From Planctomycetota bacterium (GTDB lineage Bacteria > Planctomycetota > UBA11346), in assembly GCA_016745075.1 (NCBI GenBank), contig JADGDD010000003.1, forward strand, positions 186,001 through 250,000: DNA of 64,000 bases. The letters run 5' to 3'. The notes beneath the pieces were generated by a model, which saw nothing but the letters and a program-made list of their open reading frames with translations, did not search any database and had not been told where the DNA came from. The translations under genes and the position numbers were made by a program. Numbering within the stretch: position 1 is the first letter of the stretch; each line of letters begins with the position of its first letter. This document shows, piece by piece, positions 54,098 to 62,883 of the stretch.

Positions 54098-55978
54098 ATG
54101 CGTTTTCTCTGGGCGAGTTTGCTCGCGTTGGTTTGTGGTCTGTCTCTTAACGCTAGCGAGGAAGCTGGCGAACAGCACGTACTCGAGAATGAGCACGTTC
54201 GGGTAACCGTAGACTTAAGCACTGCTGCTATTAGTAAAATGAGCCTCAAAGGTAGTGGCCCTATTACTCTGCCCTATTGGCTGGCAGCAGATGAAAAGTC
54301 AGAAGAGACAACAGAAAACGCAACTCAGACCGCTGTTGTACAAGAGAGTGACGAAGAACCATCACTTGATGTGCTTGGACAGTTTAATCATGTGACGTAC
54401 AAAGGTGGTAAAAGTTGGCCACAGCATAACCTATTGTCCTTGGATGAAAGTGTTACTGATGGGGCATGGCAGAAAGGTGCTGCCTCAGCACAAGTGGTTA
54501 CGCTCAGCAAAGTTTCAAAAGATGGCATGGTGCGCTATACTCTTGTGTATACACTCGTAGAAAATTCACCACGAGTCACCTCTACTTTTTCAGTGCAAAA
54601 TAATGGAGCAGAAACGTTTGCTTTTACCCCGTATTTATTTGCAGCATTAAATGGCGTACACCAAGACCTTGGTCGTAACGATGACCAATATGTAGATCTT
54701 GTTCAGTTTGAAAAAGACGGAGAAGGTATTGACTCTTTAGATATTCCAGTGGTAGAGGGGGCAGAAGGTGCAGACTTAACAAAAAGAATAGCACGTGGAG
54801 AAGGCGAGCCGATTAGTTTAAAGAAAGCCGAATATATTGGTTTGCGTGGCCGTTTTTTCTTAGCTATGTGGAAGCCCTTATCATTTAAAATAAAAGCGCC
54901 AGTAGGCAAGCCCGTTGTAGAGGAAGCAGCGGATACACAAACTGTTTCGGGTCAAGCGCCAGCCTTTGATGAAGAAGAACCTGTTGTTTCAGATATTGCA
55001 GAAAACAGCCCATTGCTTGCATACCCTAAGGCTGACGTGAAAGGGTTTCAAAATAATTCAGGTTATTTAGCCGAACGCCAAGCCTTGGTTGGTATCCGTT
55101 GGTGGAATGGTGTATCTTACAAACATGAAATAAAAGCCGGTCACACTTTAGAGGTGTCATGGCAAACGACTGTCAGTAGTTTTGAAGAAGACGATTTGGC
55201 TTTATTGTCGGACAATGAACAACAAATGCAATACACCAGCAGCTACTATCGTTTCTTCCGTGTCTTGGTAGACCCCTTGCTTGGCTTGCTTACAATCATA
55301 TACGCATGTTTTTCTTTCATTGGCCTGAGTGGTATTGGTTACGGTTTATCTGTGATTGTTTTAACTCTTATGGTTAAAGGTCTCTTGCATAAAATAACGT
55401 ACAAACAGCAAAAAAGCATGATGATGATGCAGAAACTTGGGCCAGAAATTAAAGCCCTGCAAAACACTTACAAAGATGACCGTCAACAGCTTGCAGCAAA
55501 ACAAATGGAACTTTGGAAAAAACATGGCGTGAACCCACTTGGTGGTTGTTTGCCAATGTTCATTCAAATGCCAATTTTCATCGCTTTATTTCAAGCATTT
55601 AACCACGCGGCAGAATTTCGTGCGCATGGTTTCTTATGGGTGGATGATTTATCACAGCCAGATCAAGTTTTTCCGCTTGGTTTTGACTGGCCGTTCATTA
55701 ACAGCCCAGCAACATTAAATTTCTTGCCACTCTTATACATTGCTACGGCCTTTTGGATGAGCAGCCTAACACGCCCGCCACAGCAAGATCAAAAAACACC
55801 CGGCACTGATAGTGAAAAAATGCAACAAGACATGATGAAAATGATGCGCTGGTTGCCAGTTATATTTGGTGTTTTCTTCTATAATATGCCGGCTGGTTTG
55901 GTGCTGTATTTTGTTTGTAGTAGTTTAATTGGTGCCCTTGAAATTCGCTACATCCGCAAAAAGCTTGGCATGGCCTAA
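54098..55978 (+). CDS. yidC: Membrane protein insertase YidC
   Basis: 626 residues. An N-terminal helix (about 1-20, ASLLALVCGLSLNA) and a large periplasmic beta-sandwich domain (about 30-370) fit the Gram-negative YidC. Acidic inserts occur near residues 65-85 and 280-305. The conserved insertase core (about 385-620) has LTIIYACFSFIG, KITYKQQKSMMMMQKLGPEIKALQNTYKDDRQQLAAKQMELWKKHGVNPLGGCLPMFIQMPIFIALF and the final helices. Unlike E. coli, it starts with a cleavable-looking signal. It inserts inner-membrane proteins with or without SecYEG. mnmE follows, as in many bacteria. Confidence 0.95.
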   Translation: MRFLWASLLALVCGLSLNASEEAGEQHVLENEHVRVTVDLSTAAISKMSLKGSGPITLPYWLAADEKSEETTENATQTAVVQESDEEPSLDVLGQFNHVTYKGGKSWPQHNLLSLDESVTDGAWQKGAASAQVVTLSKVSKDGMVRYTLVYTLVENSPRVTSTFSVQNNGAETFAFTPYLFAALNGVHQDLGRNDDQYVDLVQFEKDGEGIDSLDIPVVEGAEGADLTKRIARGEGEPISLKKAEYIGLRGRFFLAMWKPLSFKIKAPVGKPVVEEAADTQTVSGQAPAFDEEEPVVSDIAENSPLLAYPKADVKGFQNNSGYLAERQALVGIRWWNGVSYKHEIKAGHTLEVSWQTTVSSFEEDDLALLSDNEQQMQYTSSYYRFFRVLVDPLLGLLTIIYACFSFIGLSGIGYGLSVIVLTLMVKGLLHKITYKQQKSMMMMQKLGPEIKALQNTYKDDRQQLAAKQMELWKKHGVNPLGGCLPMFIQMPIFIALFQAFNHAAEFRAHGFLWVDDLSQPDQVFPLGFDWPFINSPATLNFLPLLYIATAFWMSSLTRPPQQDQKTPGTDSEKMQQDMMKMMRWLPVIFGVFFYNMPAGLVLYFVCSSLIGALEIRYIRKKLGMA

Positions 55979-56178
55979 ATAAGTAGAACAACACAAGAAG
56001 AAGGAGCAGAGGAATATGGAGAAGGGGGAGCATTTTTTAGTTGTGACTCTAAGAATGAACGCCCTTCTTTCACCATATACGCTCGCTAAGAATTATTTAC
56101 TGAAAAGGCGCTCCTTTTCCGAGCGTCACGAAGAGACATATTTCGGCATAAAAGTATTTGGTTTTAGGTAAGGCTTTT

Positions 56179-57456
56179 ATGAAAATGCATCCAACTATTT
56201 GTGCAAACGCAACTGCTGCTGCTGGTCTTGTAACGCTTATCCGCATAAGTGGGACAGATGCGATGACTCTTTGTGAGCAAGCGGGTTTGTTGCTTGGGTC
56301 ACCGTGGCAGGTTGTTTCAGGACAATGGCAGATAGGGCTTGGCCCTGTGCCGTGCACTGTCACCAGTATGCCAGGGCCGCGTTCTTATACAGGCTATGAT
56401 TTGATTGAAGTTATTATTCCTGGCAGTGCTATTTTAACAGAGGCGTGTTTGTCAGAATTATTTGCCGTGGGTATGCAGGCGGCAGAGCCCGGTGCTTTTA
56501 CTCGCATGGCGGTGGCGCAAAACCGTATGACCTTAGATCAGGCAGAAGGTTTACTGGCATTGGTGCAAGCACCAACAGAAGCAGCTGCTTCACAAGCGCT
56601 CGCCCGTTTACAAGGTTCCTTGCGAGATGAATTAGAACCGATGCGCGATCGGCTTATACATTTGCGGGCGATGGTCGAAGCTGGTCTTGATTTTTTAGAA
56701 GAGGAAGACGTTACCACGTACGACCCAGAAGCCTTGGCAGAAGAATTAGCAGGCATGCGTGTTACCTTAGCGACATGGTTATCCGCTGAGCACGATATGG
56801 GGGCAGAGCCCGTTGTTTGTTTGGTTGGTGCGGCTAACGCAGGAAAAAGTGCGCTCTTTTCTGCGTTGACAAAAGAACAAGCCTTGGTGAGTCCGATAGC
56901 AGGAACAACCCGAGATTATTTACACGGTATGTGGGATTGCGGCGGGCGTAGTGTTCAGTGTGTTGATACGGCTGGCTGGTTAGAAGCTGTTGAGCATCAA
57001 CTTGATGTCGCTGCCTTGGAACAAGGGAATGCTTTATTGCAATCAGCAAGTGTTGTTATTGCTTGTGCTGCCCCAGATGCACCCTTGCCACATTCATACA
57101 GGCCAGAGCCGCATCATATTATTATCCGCACCAAATCAGATGCTGGTTTTGTGAAAGGCCACCCTGCCCAACGAGCGGTGCTTGATGTGTCATCTCTTAC
57201 TGGTGATGGCATAGAACAATTAACTGGTTTGGTGGCAGAGCGCTTGGGTTCTATCGGTAGTGGCGAACCACGCCAACAACGCCTTTTGCATAAAGCTGAT
57301 GCGATTTTGGTGAGTGTATTACAAGTGTTACCGACAGATGAATTATTAGCAGATGATCTTCGTAATACCGCAGATGCTTTAGGAGAACTTATTGGCGCAA
57401 CCTGTTCTGATGATATTCTTAACGCAATTTTTTCTCGTTTTTGTATAGGGAAATAA
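56179..57456 (+). CDS. mnmE: tRNA modification GTPase MnmE (TrmE)
   Basis: 425-residue GTPase that, with MnmG, installs the cmnm5 group on wobble uridine of some tRNAs. The N-terminal tetrahydrofolate-binding part has MPGPRSYTGYDLIEV and AEPGAFTRMAVAQNRMTLDQAEG. The G domain has G1 GAANAGKS, G2 TTRDY, G3 DTAG and G4 TKSD (NKxD is usual). The C-terminal Cys motif FCIGK is intact. It is a little shorter than the common 450 residues. A TTG at 56158 is in frame, but an AAGG site 5-6 bp before the ATG at 56179 supports that start. It is followed by add at 1 bp. Confidence 0.93.
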   Translation: MKMHPTICANATAAAGLVTLIRISGTDAMTLCEQAGLLLGSPWQVVSGQWQIGLGPVPCTVTSMPGPRSYTGYDLIEVIIPGSAILTEACLSELFAVGMQAAEPGAFTRMAVAQNRMTLDQAEGLLALVQAPTEAAASQALARLQGSLRDELEPMRDRLIHLRAMVEAGLDFLEEEDVTTYDPEALAEELAGMRVTLATWLSAEHDMGAEPVVCLVGAANAGKSALFSALTKEQALVSPIAGTTRDYLHGMWDCGGRSVQCVDTAGWLEAVEHQLDVAALEQGNALLQSASVVIACAAPDAPLPHSYRPEPHHIIIRTKSDAGFVKGHPAQRAVLDVSSLTGDGIEQLTGLVAERLGSIGSGEPRQQRLLHKADAILVSVLQVLPTDELLADDLRNTADALGELIGATCSDDILNAIFSRFCIGK

Positions 57457-57457
57457 T

Positions 57458-58465
57458 ATGGATGACGCAACATGGGTAGCGGCTTTACCCAAAGTAGAAT
57501 TACATGTTCACTTAGAAGGTGCGATACCGCCACCCTTGTTGTGGGAGTTCATTAACGAAGCTGGTGGTGATAAGTATGTTCGTAGTTATAGTGATTTATT
57601 ACATAAATTAACGTATAGATCATTTGCTGACTTTATAAACGCATGGATTTGGAAAAGTGGCTATCTAACGAGCCTTGATCATTTTCGTCGTATAGCCGAG
57701 GCGGCAGCAAAGGAATTGGTACGGCAGAACGTGCACTATTGTGAAATGTTTTTTTCACCACGGAGGTTTTTACTTCAAGAAAAAGACGTAACGATGGAAG
57801 ATATTGTTGCGGCAATTCGAGAGGGGTTTGACTGTGTTCCAGCAGTAGAGATTGCGCTTATTATTGATTTGGTTCGTGATTTCGGCCCAGACTATGCTTT
57901 ACGTTCGCTTGAAAGTGTGAAGCCATTAGCACAGCATTATCGTATTATTGGTATAGGTATTGGCGGGTCAGAACATGAATGCCCCGCTCGAGATTTCAAA
58001 AAGGTGTATAAGCAAGCAAGGGATGCTGGTTTCCATTGCACAGCTCATGCTGGAGAAGCAGCAGGCGCGGCAAGCATACGGTCTGCCTTACACGATTTAC
58101 AGGTCGAACGTATTGGTCATGGTTTGCGTGCGCATGAAGATGTCGAGCTTGTTCACGAGTTAGCGGCGGCAAATGTTACTTTAGAAATGTGTCCTATTTC
58201 GAATTTTCATACATACACGGCACGGGCAGATCATCCATACCCCTTGTCCGATTATTTGAAGCAGGGCGTTCGAGTGTGTATTAACAGTGATGATCCAGGC
58301 ATGTTCCAAGCAGATTTAAATGATAATATCCTGTGGTTATTGCAACATGAACATGGCGGTCTTAGTAGGGATGACGTAAAGCGATGTATGCACTATGCGA
58401 TAGGTGGAGCGTGGTGTGATGCAGAGCGAAAGGCAGAGTTGTCTCAGCAGCTAGCTGCGTATTGA
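57458..58465 (+). CDS. add: Adenosine deaminase
   Basis: 335-residue metal-dependent hydrolase converting adenosine to inosine. The metal site is ELHVHLEGAIPP (H16, H18), with later ligands in FHCTAHAGEA, RIGHGLRA and INSDDPGMF (Asp pair). The length and order fit the Add family. Some adenine deaminases and N6-methyl-AMP deaminases share this fold, so the exact substrate is not certain. It begins one base after the mnmE stop, so is probably coupled with it. Confidence 0.85.
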   Translation: MDDATWVAALPKVELHVHLEGAIPPPLLWEFINEAGGDKYVRSYSDLLHKLTYRSFADFINAWIWKSGYLTSLDHFRRIAEAAAKELVRQNVHYCEMFFSPRRFLLQEKDVTMEDIVAAIREGFDCVPAVEIALIIDLVRDFGPDYALRSLESVKPLAQHYRIIGIGIGGSEHECPARDFKKVYKQARDAGFHCTAHAGEAAGAASIRSALHDLQVERIGHGLRAHEDVELVHELAAANVTLEMCPISNFHTYTARADHPYPLSDYLKQGVRVCINSDDPGMFQADLNDNILWLLQHEHGGLSRDDVKRCMHYAIGGAWCDAERKAELSQQLAAY

Positions 58466-58522
58466 CGCACTGCAATCTGACAGAAGAGTGCTGGTCTACT
58501 CACAGTGTCTAAAGGAGAGTCT

Positions 58523-59287
58523 ATGCGTTGCGTAAGTTGGAATGTAAACGGAATCCGTGCGGTTGAACGAAAAGAATTATTGCCATGGGATGTGATGGCT
58601 GACGTAGATGTGTTTTGTCTGCAAGAAACCAAAGCTCATATTGGACAAGTCAGTGATACCGTAGCAGCACCAGAAGGCTGGCACAGCAATTGGTATTCTG
58701 CCGAAAAGAAAGGTTATAGTGGCGTTGCTATTTATACCCGTGACGAGCCAGATGACGTTATTGAAGGCATGGGAAATGATGATTACGATAGTGAAGGTCG
58801 TGTGATTAGCGTTGTCTTTGGCGATGTGCTTATTACTAGTGCCTATTTCCCCAATAGTCAGGAAAAGGGTAAACGTATAGATTACAAATTGGGCTTCTGT
58901 AAACAGATGGAAGAGTTCCTCGCGGGCTGGCAAACCGCAGGCTACAAAACATTGTTAATGGGTGACTATAACATAGCTCATGAGCCCATCGACCTTGCCC
59001 GCCCGAATGCGAATAATGATAACCCCGGCTTTTTACCAGCAGAACGCGAATGGATGAGTCATTATCTCTCGCTTGGCTATCACGATGTCTTTCGCGAAGA
59101 AAACCCAGACCTCACCGGAGCCTACAGTTGGTGGAGCTACCGTGGTGCCGCCCGTACAAACAACGTTGGTTGGCGTATTGATTATGGTACCGTCTCACCA
59201 GACTTGCGTGACCGAGTGACTGGTTGCGCTATTCACCCAGAAGTACTTGGTAGTGACCATTGCCCCGTCAGTATTGACTTGAAATAG
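58523..59287 (+). CDS. xth: Exodeoxyribonuclease III / AP endonuclease
   Basis: 254-residue EEP-fold nuclease of base-excision repair. Motifs are MRCVSWNVNGIRAV, DVFCLQETKAH (metal-binding Glu), YSGVAIYTRDEPD, LLMGDYNIAHEPIDLA, TGAYSWWSYRGAARTNNVGWRIDY and LGSDHCPVSIDL (catalytic D-H). AAAGGAG precedes ATG 58523; an in-frame GTG at 58505 is too far upstream. The imperfect hairpin at 59301-59330 may terminate it. Confidence 0.95.
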   Translation: MRCVSWNVNGIRAVERKELLPWDVMADVDVFCLQETKAHIGQVSDTVAAPEGWHSNWYSAEKKGYSGVAIYTRDEPDDVIEGMGNDDYDSEGRVISVVFGDVLITSAYFPNSQEKGKRIDYKLGFCKQMEEFLAGWQTAGYKTLLMGDYNIAHEPIDLARPNANNDNPGFLPAEREWMSHYLSLGYHDVFREENPDLTGAYSWWSYRGAARTNNVGWRIDYGTVSPDLRDRVTGCAIHPEVLGSDHCPVSIDLK

Positions 59288-59300
59288 ACGCATCTGCAAA

Positions 59301-59330
59301 AGGGGGCGGCTGTTTTTCAGCCAGTCCCCT
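59301..59330 (+). terminator. Possible terminator after xth
   Basis: GGGG-GGCTG and CAGCC-CCCC arms pair across a T5 loop with an unpaired bulge. No strong T-run follows, so termination is only possible. Confidence 0.4.
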
Positions 59331-59491
59331 ATTCTTCAAGTAGCCCGTTTTCTGAATACCTCTGTTCTATGTAAGAAGGGGAGTTGTGGTGGCAGGCAGA
59401 TCAATTTTTCTGGTTAAAATTTAGACCCTCTATTGACAGAGCCCCTCCTGTCCAGAGCGTTCGCGGCCCTTCCTGTACCCGCGAGAACCTT

Positions 59492-61243
59492 ATGACCAAC
59501 CCAAACTCTATCTCCGCTCCCCTCGATGAGGCAGCTCTATCGCCAAAAGTCCAAGCTCGGAATGATATTCTCTCTGGCTTAACGGTGGCCTTGGCTCTCA
59601 TTCCAGAAGCGGTTGCTTTTGCTTTTGTTGCGGGCATAGATCCTTTATATGGTTTGTACGCAGCGTTTATGGTAGGACTTATTACTTCGGTTTTTGGTGG
59701 CCGTCCTGGTATGATTTCTGGTGCAACAGGTGCTCTTGCTGTTGTGATGGTTGCATTGGTTCAGCAGGGGAATGGTTTAGGGTTGCAGTATGAAGTCATT
59801 AATTTGATTGAGACAGGTCGAGATCTAGGGTTAGGTGAAGAGGCTTTGCGGCTATTGAAAAGTGGTGAAGGGCTCACTTCTATGCCTGAAATATTAGAGT
59901 TAATACCTAGTGATAAAGAACACGGAGTGCAATATTTATTTGCAGCAGTTGTTTTAATGGGGCTTATTCAAATATTGGCGGGTATCTTTCGTCTTGGTAA
60001 ATTTATTCGACTAGTACCGCATCCGGTAATGATCGGTTTTGTAAATGGTCTTGCTATTATTATTGGTAAGGCGCAGTTTGGCCAATTCAAAATGACGAAT
60101 ACAGTAACTGGAGAATTGGAATGGATTTCTGGAAGTATGTTATGGGTAACATTGTCTTTAATCATGTTAACGATGGCCATTCTCTACTTTTTGCCAAAAC
60201 TGACTAAAGCGGTCCCAGCGGCTTTAGTTGCTATTGTTGGTGTTACTATGGTTGTTGCCTTTGTTCCGAGTCTAGAAACGCTGACAGTTATAGACTTTTT
60301 AAAAGATCGTAGTGGTGATGCTGCTGCCAGTATTAAATTGGACGGTTGGTTCCCGCCATTTCTCATCCCTGATGTGCCATTGAATATGGATACTTTGATG
60401 TTTATTTTGCCATATGCTTTCATCTTGGCATCTATAGGTTTAATTGAATCGTTAATGACTTTGACCTTGGTAGATGAATTAACCAACACTCGTGGCCGTA
60501 GTAACAAAGAATGTATTGGTCAAGGAACAGCAAATATCCTGACTGGTTTTTTCAGTGGCATGGGCGGCTGTGCAATGATTGGCCAAAGTATTATTAACAT
60601 TAAATCTGGCGGCCGTGGTCGTTTGTCTGGTATTGCAGCGGCATTAGCTTTGCTTGCGTTCATTGTTTTTGGTGCGCCACTGATAGAAATGATTCCACTG
60701 GCTGCGCTCATTGGCGTTATGTTTATGGTGGTCTTTGGCACCTTTGAATGGACGACCTTTCGTATTCTTGGTAAAATACCACTGTCAGATGCTTTTGTCA
60801 TTATCCTTGTTACGGCTGTAACTGTAGTTACAGATTTGGCTATCGCGGTAGGATCAGGTATCATAGTGTCCGCACTCATTTTTGCGTGGAAACACGCCAC
60901 TCATATAGAAGCATCTACTACAGAAAGCAGGGAAGGGTGGAAGACCTATCAGCTTACTGGCCCTTTGTTTTTCGGTTCATGCACGAGTTTCAAGGAATTG
61001 TTTGATATTAAGAATGACCCGAAAGATGTTGTTGCAGATTTTATGGATTCGCGGGTATCAGATCATAGCGCTCTTGAGGCCATTCATGCTATCGCCGAAA
61101 AATATCGTGCAGCCAACAAAACTCTCCACCTTCGTCATCTTAGTGCGGATTGTGTTCTGATGCTCGAAAAAGCAGGTGATTTGGTAGAAGTAAATGTTTT
61201 GGAAGACCCAGAGTATTTTGTTGCGGCTGACGAATTAGCATAA
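59492..61243 (+). CDS. SulP-family anion transporter with STAS domain
   Basis: 583 residues. The membrane part has about 12-14 helices: [55 protein letters not shown] (conserved SulP motif) and [35 protein letters not shown]-terminal STAS domain (about 475-575, [20 protein letters not shown]) follows. Substrate may be sulfate, bicarbonate or another anion. An in-frame GTG at 59384 would add 36 polar residues; ATG 59492, preceded by GAGAA, is preferred. No carbonic anhydrase gene is adjacent. Confidence 0.92.
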   Translation: MTNPNSISAPLDEAALSPKVQARNDILSGLTVALALIPEAVAFAFVAGIDPLYGLYAAFMVGLITSVFGGRPGMISGATGALAVVMVALVQQGNGLGLQYEVINLIETGRDLGLGEEALRLLKSGEGLTSMPEILELIPSDKEHGVQYLFAAVVLMGLIQILAGIFRLGKFIRLVPHPVMIGFVNGLAIIIGKAQFGQFKMTNTVTGELEWISGSMLWVTLSLIMLTMAILYFLPKLTKAVPAALVAIVGVTMVVAFVPSLETLTVIDFLKDRSGDAAASIKLDGWFPPFLIPDVPLNMDTLMFILPYAFILASIGLIESLMTLTLVDELTNTRGRSNKECIGQGTANILTGFFSGMGGCAMIGQSIINIKSGGRGRLSGIAAALALLAFIVFGAPLIEMIPLAALIGVMFMVVFGTFEWTTFRILGKIPLSDAFVIILVTAVTVVTDLAIAVGSGIIVSALIFAWKHATHIEASTTESREGWKTYQLTGPLFFGSCTSFKELFDIKNDPKDVVADFMDSRVSDHSALEAIHAIAEKYRAANKTLHLRHLSADCVLMLEKAGDLVEVNVLEDPEYFVAADELA

Positions 61244-61274
61244 GCATTGAGCTTGGTATGTGTGCATCTGATTG

Positions 61275-61299
61275 CTCCTTGCTAGAATAGAGCAAGGAG
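61275..61299. repeat. Perfect 9-bp inverted repeat (hairpin) after the SulP gene
   Basis: Arms CTCCTTGCT and AGCAAGGAG close a 7-nt loop 31 bp after the stop. There is no T-run on either strand, so a standard terminator is unlikely. It could stabilise or process the mRNA 3' end. Confidence 0.5.
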
Positions 61300-61336
61300 G
61301 GGGAGTCGTGATGTTAAGCAGCATGATTGAGAGCGG

Positions 61337-61363
61337 TTAACAGGTTATAGGCTTAGCTATAAT
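61337..61363 (+). promoter_or_regulatory. Candidate promoter for the DUF4266 lipoprotein gene cluster
   Basis: A perfect TATAAT (61358-61363) is preceded by TTAACA (61337-61342) at 15-bp spacing, slightly short. It is about 95 bp upstream of the start at 61460. No Fur-like site was seen here. Confidence 0.4.
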
Positions 61364-61459
61364 GTAGTTATACTTGAATAAAATAGATCATTCGATAGAA
61401 GTAACTATGTCAAAAGCCGCAGAGTAATTTGTTACGAACGGTGAGCAGGAGATATGTTT

Positions 61460-61699
61460 ATGAGTACCTCTGTTTGTCGAAAACGATTGCTCGTGTATGC
61501 TACCGTTTTTTTCTGTATCACTTTGTGTAGTAGTTGCACGCAGGTGCGTTTTAATGAAAAGCAAAAACATGCTGATCGAATTATGCAGTTTGATTATGAC
61601 CCTCTTGCCTCAGATATTCAGAACCACGTAACGACATCGCGCGAAGCTTCCATTGGTGGATTTTCTAGCGCAGGTGCAGGAGGTTGCGGATGCAATTAA
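61460..61699 (+). CDS. DUF4266 lipoprotein with Gly/Cys-rich C-terminus
   Basis: 79 residues. A hydrophobic signal leads to CSSCTQ (a lipobox with Cys at -3, unusual). The conserved middle is RIMQFDYDPLASDIQNHVTTSREAS, and the end is SSAGAGGCGCN. This fits the DUF4266 family. AGGAG at 61447-61451 suits ATG 61460 and not ATG 61454. Its stop overlaps the next ATGs (TAATG). Function is unknown; the CGC tail may be a metal or modification site. From memory, DUF4266 genes often occur with DUF3570, thioredoxin-like and ApbE genes, as seen here. Confidence 0.8.
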   Translation: MSTSVCRKRLLVYATVFFCITLCSSCTQVRFNEKQKHADRIMQFDYDPLASDIQNHVTTSREASIGGFSSAGAGGCGCN

Positions 61700-62871
61700 T
61701 GCAAATATTTGCGGTATGCTTTTTCCTTTTTTCTACCTTGCTTCAGGCGGAAGAAGGGTTATTAGAGAATGATGAATCGATACTTGGTGAAGAATTTTTA
61801 GAAGAATTGCATGCGGATAATGGTAGTAGCCAAACGCTTTCTGCTAAAACGTTCATCTATAATCAAACAGATAGCAATAACGGTACAGGCGGTAATAAAA
61901 ACATAGATGAAGACTTACGGGTTTTTGAACAGATTGTATTGTATACGAACCAGATCAATGAACGAGATAGTATGCATGCGCAAATATTAGCGGATGTTGT
62001 CTCGTCTGCCTCTATTGAGCGTAAGCATAATTCTTCCTATCGTAGTCTGCAATCTGGGGCGAGTGGAACATTCTATGCACGTTTAACTGGCGGCTGGAAA
62101 CGGAAGTTGGAAACCTTCACGTTTAACCTGCATGGCGGGGCGGCAACAGAGTATGCTTATCAATCTGTGCAAGTAGGTGCGGGCATCAGTAAGCCAATGA
62201 ATGAGCAGAATACAACGCTCAGTTTAAATATACAAAGTTTTTTTGATTCCATAAGAATGGTTCGTTTTGATGGCACCCAAGACAACAGTGACACGCGTAC
62301 TACTTATACGGGGAACCTTCAACTGACGCATATTCTAACCCGAGATTCGGTGGTGAATGCCACGGTGAGTCATACCAGCCAGTCAGGTTTTTTGGCGACA
62401 CAATTTAATTCGGTGTTTATTGCAGGTGTAGAAGATTTTGAGGTGTTGCCTGATAGCCGCTCTCGGGATTCGCTTACCCTACGTTACAAGCATGCGATTG
62501 GTGATGATGCCGCAGTCGAAACAGGTGTGCGTTATTATACGGATGATTGGGGGGTTGCAGCTTACACCGTTAACTGTGGTTTTGAACACTATGTGAATGA
62601 GCGTTCTCTTCTATTGGCATATAGTTATCGATATTATCAACAGCATGAAGCCGATGCGTATCAACCGTTCTTTGATGTTGCTGAGCCTTACCAAACTTCA
62701 GATCCAGACCTTGGTGATTTTGAAGCGCATACGATGGGTATAAAAATTCGTTTCATGGATGTAGCTATTTTTGGTCAAGATGGTGAATGGGATCTTGGTG
62801 TACATTATCGTACACAAGATAACGGTTTGAATATGATGTGGCTGATGAGTGGCATGTCCTTTTCATTTTAG
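61690..62871 (+). CDS. DUF3570 outer-membrane beta-barrel-like protein
   Basis: 393 residues with signal peptide (IFAVCFFLFSTLLQAEE). The rest is beta-strand-rich and ends in Phe (GMSFSF). Strands such as TTYTGNLQLTHILTRDSVVNATVSHTSQSGF and TLRYKHAIGDDAAVETGVRYYTDDWGV match a barrel of the DUF3570 kind. AGGAGG at 61678-61683 is 6 bp from ATG 61690, which overlaps the DUF4266 gene by 10 bp. It is probably the surface component of the flavinylation cluster. The function is unknown. Confidence 0.75.
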   Translation: MQLMQIFAVCFFLFSTLLQAEEGLLENDESILGEEFLEELHADNGSSQTLSAKTFIYNQTDSNNGTGGNKNIDEDLRVFEQIVLYTNQINERDSMHAQILADVVSSASIERKHNSSYRSLQSGASGTFYARLTGGWKRKLETFTFNLHGGAATEYAYQSVQVGAGISKPMNEQNTTLSLNIQSFFDSIRMVRFDGTQDNSDTRTTYTGNLQLTHILTRDSVVNATVSHTSQSGFLATQFNSVFIAGVEDFEVLPDSRSRDSLTLRYKHAIGDDAAVETGVRYYTDDWGVAAYTVNCGFEHYVNERSLLLAYSYRYYQQHEADAYQPFFDVAEPYQTSDPDLGDFEAHTMGIKIRFMDVAIFGQDGEWDLGVHYRTQDNGLNMMWLMSGMSFSF

Positions 62872-62883
62872 CAAAGAGGTCGC

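Noticed and set aside
56179-57456. MnmE as a damaged GTPase because G4 is TKSD
   Set aside because: Thr in place of Asn at G4 occurs in working GTPases such as the SRP family, and all other motifs and the FCIGK end are intact.
61275-61299. Intrinsic terminator after the SulP gene
   Set aside because: The stem is perfect, but no T-run follows on either strand.
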